A DNA stretch of 64,000 nt from Deltaproteobacteria bacterium (GTDB taxonomy: Bacteria; Myxococcota_A; Polyangia; Haliangiales; Haliangiaceae). Below the pieces are notes generated by a model that was given only the letters and a program-made list of their open reading frames with translations, was not told the DNA's origin and made no database searches. Made by a program: the position numbers and the translations under genes. Location: the NCBI GenBank assembly GCA_020630875.1, contig JAHDIH010000007.1:62001-126000 (forward strand). The letters run 5' to 3'. Positions 60,729 to 64,000 of the stretch are shown here, piece after piece (position 1 is the first letter of the stretch; the number at the start of each line of letters is the position of its first letter).

Positions 60729-62081
60729 ATGGCACCAACCACCTCAACCATTTCACCACTTCTTTCCAATGTAAGACGTACCCATGATTTTGAACCACTG
60801 ACGGTAGAAGGAACAATCCCTGCCTCACTGCGGGGAACCTTCTACAAAACTGGCCCTGGGGTCTTCGAAAGATTTGGGCAAAGAGTAAATCACTCCTTCG
60901 AAGCCGATGGACTAATGTCCGCCGTTCGATTTACAGATATTGGAGCATTCGGTGCCGTCAAAATTGTAGAAAGCGCAGGTTATCGAGAAGAAGAGAAAGC
61001 GGGAAAGTTTCTTTACAACTCCAATGCCAGCTGGCTTTCAAGAATGCGAGCGGCCAAAAATGGAATTGCTAAAACGACTGGCAATACCAGCATGTTTACG
61101 TACAACGACAAATTATTCGCGCTCATGGAAGCGGGACGGTTGCAGGAAATAGACCCAGAAACCTTAGAAACCTTAGAGGCTTCGGATCTAGGCGTTGTAA
61201 AAAGCGGATTTTCGGCTCATCCCCACCGCGTCTCAGCTCTCAATACAACATTCAACTTTGGAGTTCGTTACGGAAAAGATATGCTGCTGGACCTTTATGC
61301 CCTACCAGATACCGGCGTAGCAAAGCAAATAGGATGCTTAAAGGCTCCTTGGCGAGGAATGGTTCACGATTTTATGGCCACAGAAAAACATCTGATTTTC
61401 TTACTCGGCCCAGCTGAGCTGGTCTTGTGGCGCGCGCTATTGGGGCTTACAGATCTGGGTAAACTATTTCGGTGGAAACCTGAACTTGGCGCGCAACTTT
61501 GGGTGGTGCCTCTTAGCGAGCCTTCGAAGCCACAGGTGTTTGGCTTGGATGCAATCTGGGCCTGGCACTTCGCCGGAGCATGGGACACCGAAGATGGTGT
61601 CATTGTGGACGTTGCCGCCTACCCCAACTTTGATTCCATTAGCGCGATAGCAATGGAACAAGACTTAGTGGATTTGCCCGCGCTCACCCGGTTTCAAACA
61701 AAGAATCAGTCCATCTCAAAAACCACTATCCATGACACTCCCATGGATTTTCCAACCCGTCATCCAATCACTGATGGAAGACGTTATCGTCATCTCTACG
61801 GAGCCACCACGGACGGTTTGATGCACTTAGATTTAAAGACTGAAACCGAACAGCGATGGAAGTCCCCTGGAGGCCTGGAGGGCAGCGAACCTTTAGTAGT
61901 AGCCAGAAGCGAAGCGGAAGATGATGCGCATATTCTAGCGCTCATTTATGACGACAGCCGGTCTCAATCAGGAGTATCCATTTTCGACGCGAGTCATCTA
62001 GCTGATGGTCCTGTAGCCACGGTCTGGTTCGGCCAGCCAATTCCCACAACGTTCCATGGAACGTTTAAAACCATGGCTTAG
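60729..62081 (+). CDS. Carotenoid oxygenase (carotenoid/stilbene cleavage dioxygenase)
   Basis: 450 residues, seven-bladed propeller family using a four-His iron. The His ligands are visible in SAHPHRV (about 164), VHDFMAT (213), WHFAGAW (280) and TTFHGTF (443). Also present are RGTFYKTGPGVFERFG and NHSFEADGLMSAVRF at the N-terminus. Cleaves a carotenoid, apocarotenoid or stilbene double bond with O2; which one is not determinable. GGAG lies 12 bp before the ATG. Controlled from the operator promoter just upstream. Confidence 0.93.
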   Translation: MAPTTSTISPLLSNVRRTHDFEPLTVEGTIPASLRGTFYKTGPGVFERFGQRVNHSFEADGLMSAVRFTDIGAFGAVKIVESAGYREEEKAGKFLYNSNASWLSRMRAAKNGIAKTTGNTSMFTYNDKLFALMEAGRLQEIDPETLETLEASDLGVVKSGFSAHPHRVSALNTTFNFGVRYGKDMLLDLYALPDTGVAKQIGCLKAPWRGMVHDFMATEKHLIFLLGPAELVLWRALLGLTDLGKLFRWKPELGAQLWVVPLSEPSKPQVFGLDAIWAWHFAGAWDTEDGVIVDVAAYPNFDSISAIAMEQDLVDLPALTRFQTKNQSISKTTIHDTPMDFPTRHPITDGRRYRHLYGATTDGLMHLDLKTETEQRWKSPGGLEGSEPLVVARSEAEDDAHILALIYDDSRSQSGVSIFDASHLADGPVATVWFGQPIPTTFHGTFKTMA

Positions 62082-62590
62082 TCTTCTTGCTCCACAGTCA
62101 CCGCACCAAGGCGAGGGGAACCATTCACTATGTCTATCGTGATACTTTTTTCGCCAATTTTTCCGTCGCAGTCGGTATCGAACTTTGCCACAGCCTTTGC
62201 TTTGGTATCACTGACTTTTACAAACTCGTAGTGTCCCAAAAATGGTTTGGCAATTAAAAATCTCAGATCTGCAAAAGCATCCCAATTCAGGGTCCCAGGC
62301 TTTTTATCGCATGTGACTTCAGAAGGAGTCAGAGGAACACTATTAGGAAGTGACTTTGGCAGTATTCCCATTCCACTGTGGTCCACCCGGTCTTCGTTAT
62401 AGTAAATCGTCGCCCCATCGGCCATGGCCTTAAGTTGCAAATCAAACTCAAGACTTTGAGTCGCTTTCTCATACCGCGCAATCTTTTCAACGGCCGACGA
62501 ACCAACACTTTTGGTGTTCGCATTTTTGTCGGCGCTCTTGCCGCAAGAAGCAAACAGGACGCAAGATACGAGTAGGGTCTTGAAACGCAC
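62078..62590 (-). CDS. Lipoprotein with pilin-like head
   Basis: 170 residues, lipobox LFASC. The mature part starts with a long helix (AVEKIARYEKATQSLEFDLQLKAMADGATIYYNEDRVD in parts) followed by PKSLPNSVPLTPSEVTCDKKPGTLNWDAFADLRF-like segments and a strand pair with CDGK, reminiscent of the globular head of deltaproteobacterial type IV pilins, which end in similar calcium or D-region loops. The pilin prepilin peptidase site is absent. Overlaps the convergent oxygenase gene by 4 bp. Confidence 0.7.
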   Translation of the reverse strand: MRFKTLLVSCVLFASCGKSADKNANTKSVGSSAVEKIARYEKATQSLEFDLQLKAMADGATIYYNEDRVDHSGMGILPKSLPNSVPLTPSEVTCDKKPGTLNWDAFADLRFLIAKPFLGHYEFVKVSDTKAKAVAKFDTDCDGKIGEKSITIDIVNGSPRLGAVTVEQED

Positions 62591-62658
62591 GGCTCGCTTT
62601 TAACAGAGAGAATTGCGTAGACAAACATTTGAAAGCCAATGTTGTGCTAAAAAGAGAC

Positions 62659-63822
62659 ATGGAGTCTCCCTTTCCAGATGCTCTGGCAGATCTCAAAAGA
62701 CTCATCGCACGGCATGGGTTTAAGCAATTCGTCAACAGCCCACTGGTGATTCCTCACGCGCACTTCTTTCCTGAAGGTTGGCGAGCCAACGCCACAAGCG
62801 TTGCCATCGTGTTTCGACGACTTCTTGGATTGGCCCAAGTCAAGAATCCCAAAGTGCGCATCGAGGATTATGCGGGAAGCAAGTCAGGTACTCGATTGAG
62901 TAGCCCACAAATCGAGTTTTCTGAGCTCGCAGACGATGGTGAGTTTTGGTTCGATTTGTACTTCGCAGGAGCGGCGGCGGAAGCGTTGGGAGTGGTAAGT
63001 CATGAAGTTGGTCTTGCGATGCTTCACTTTTGGCAAAAGGGAGAAAAAGGCTACAGAGAAAGTACGGTAGAAGAACCCCCGACCAGGAGACTCGGCTCTA
63101 TTGCCTCTGTCTATTTAGGGTTGGGTATTCCCGCAACGGCGGCAGCTCATCAGATTAAGCACGACGGCAAAGTAGAAGGTGGGTACAACTTCTCGGTAGA
63201 ATGGTCCGTCGCAACAGCTGGCGGTTTAGACGTCGGACAAATGGAATACCTACTTGCACTTCAATTGGTCGTCAGAAACCGCAAGCAAGAACTCAAAAAC
63301 GCTTTGGCTCACCTACCGGCCAACCAAGAGGCTTCGGTACAAAAGTGGGTCAAACAGCTGACGCCAATGCGCGCAGAACTAGTGCAACTCCTAGGCCTAC
63401 CTGACGACTCAACATGGGGAGACGGTAGCTACGCCATTCCGAGAGCAGCGCCAGGCCGGCATGCCATCGCAGAACATTATCAAGCAATACAAGCCGCCGG
63501 AAATCATGGTCGGGAGATTAGCAGACTCGAAACACGCAAAACAGCAGAACTAGGGGTCGCCGGTATTTTAGTGGGCGCAATTGTGGGAGCGTCTATCTTT
63601 CCATTCGGAGCATTTGTCGGACTTGCCTTGGGACTTGCGCTAGGGCGAAGCATGGTCAAGTACCGCTGCATAGGTTCCGGTTGCAGCTCGCCACTGTCAA
63701 GTGACGATACCGAATGCGGTAATTGCGGGGGAAAGATAACCAACACCATTACCAGCGTCCACGACCGTCTTGCGTTGATGGAAGACTCCGAAGATGAGAA
63801 CGATCCGACTTTGTCGTCGTAA
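62659..63822 (+). CDS. Membrane protein with glycine zipper and C-terminal zinc ribbon, unknown function
   Basis: 387 residues from ATG 62659; a TTG ten codons earlier is in frame. The N-terminal 270 residues have no recognised domain; they are soluble-looking with helical patches (PATAAAHQIKHDG, MEYLLALQLVVRNRKQELKNAL). Near 300-335 is a Gly-rich hydrophobic hairpin (GILVGAIVGASIFPFGAFVGLALGLALG), followed by a zinc ribbon C....CSSPLSSDDTECGNCGG and an acidic tail. Likely inner-membrane with cytoplasmic ends. Function unknown. Confidence 0.7.
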   Translation: MESPFPDALADLKRLIARHGFKQFVNSPLVIPHAHFFPEGWRANATSVAIVFRRLLGLAQVKNPKVRIEDYAGSKSGTRLSSPQIEFSELADDGEFWFDLYFAGAAAEALGVVSHEVGLAMLHFWQKGEKGYRESTVEEPPTRRLGSIASVYLGLGIPATAAAHQIKHDGKVEGGYNFSVEWSVATAGGLDVGQMEYLLALQLVVRNRKQELKNALAHLPANQEASVQKWVKQLTPMRAELVQLLGLPDDSTWGDGSYAIPRAAPGRHAIAEHYQAIQAAGNHGREISRLETRKTAELGVAGILVGAIVGASIFPFGAFVGLALGLALGRSMVKYRCIGSGCSSPLSSDDTECGNCGGKITNTITSVHDRLALMEDSEDENDPTLSS

Positions 63823-63878
63823 CCTACCGCTTTTGTTAAACTTGCTGTTTGTGCGGGAAAGCAGATGATCAGAGCCTT

Positions 63879-64000
63879 ATGCTACCGATAGGCATGCAAG
63901 TGCAGTCTATCCAGCGCGATCGAAAAGAACGTCCATTTTCCCCCCTAGGTAAAGCGCGCCCGGGAGAGTTCGAGAACCTGTTCATCGGCATTGCTGGCAT
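63879..64000 (+). CDS. Start of an unidentified gene, cut by the right edge
   Basis: From ATG 63879 (or 63894) the frame stays open to the end, giving about 40 residues (MLPIGMQVQSIQRDRKERPF, then a Pro/Arg-rich stretch, ENLFIGIAG). No signal peptide. Too little is present for identification; there is no good ribosome site, so the start is uncertain. Confidence 0.4.
   Translation, partial: MLPIGMQVQSIQRDRKERPFSPLGKARPGEFENLFIGIAG

Noticed and set aside
1..64000. CRISPR array, prophage or insertion sequence
   Set aside because: No regularly spaced repeats, Cas, integrase, transposase or structural phage proteins were found; the only long direct repeat is the 107-bp pair.

Overview
The window is a densely packed, bacterial chromosomal segment of roughly balanced base composition (judged by eye, not computed). 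The gene content suggests a deltaproteobacterial lineage, most likely Myxococcota or a relative such as Bradymonadia. The pointers are many lipoproteins with LxxC lipoboxes, two proteins with MYXO-CTERM-like tails (Cys motif, hydrophobic helix, basic end), a Ser/Thr kinase with a PEGA domain, a von Willebrand A lipoprotein, a pseudokinase, and FG-GAP and leucine-rich repeat proteins. No phage, transposase, tRNA, rRNA or CRISPR array was recognised. The taxonomic placement is an inference.

Layout. 1-6049: a caspase-like (His/Cys) protein cut by the left edge, a Uup-type ABC-F ATPase and a 1000-residue FG-GAP surface protein. 6046-10131 (minus): a three-gene acyl-CoA carboxylase (biotin carboxylase, carboxyltransferase, biotin carrier) and a peroxiredoxin. 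10132-16501: a small ribbon-helix-helix gene in a regulatory-rich gap, Cys-rich and secreted proteins, a cupin, QueF, and a divergent structured leader RNA with its own promoter, a 14-codon ORF and an intrinsic terminator ahead of an unknown gene. 16490-24607: class V aminotransferase and hotdog protein; two paralogous Cys lipoproteins with a TonB-dependent receptor and a di-haem peroxidase; cardiolipin synthase; vWA lipoprotein. 24706-27271: putrescine synthesis from agmatine plus an enoyl-CoA hydratase whose last 107 bp are repeated exactly 1.68 kb downstream, bracketing an LRR lipoprotein gene.

28955-33831: two tandem beta-barrel-like paralogues (one frameshifted), then a LysR regulator divergent from a CmcJ/NvfI-like enzyme, an SDR and an Fe(II)/2OG oxygenase, with a T-N11-A operator between. 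33904-37331: class Ia ribonucleotide reductase nrdAB with two NrdR-like boxes 31 bp apart. 37393-45483: phosphohexomutase, membrane protein, ferredoxin, PEGA kinase, a coupled three-gene operon of unknown role, and a pseudokinase-receiver protein. 45501-50770: RluA pseudouridine synthase, PEBP protein, beta-CASP nuclease, and a coupled pair (cytoplasmic trypsin-like protease and a YbjN-like partner). 50832-57781: quinone oxidoreductase, NDH-2 coupled to molybdate transporter modABC, and two paralogous lipoproteins. 57854-64000: second RluA enzyme, fatty acid desaturase, TetR regulator with a double-palindrome operator over the promoter of a carotenoid oxygenase, a lipoprotein, a zinc-ribbon membrane protein and a gene cut by the right edge.

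The best candidates for undescribed biology are the leader RNA at 13470-13768, the repeat-bracketed LRR gene, the protease/YbjN-like pair, the LysR-controlled oxidative cluster and the Cys-lipoprotein/receptor/peroxidase cluster.
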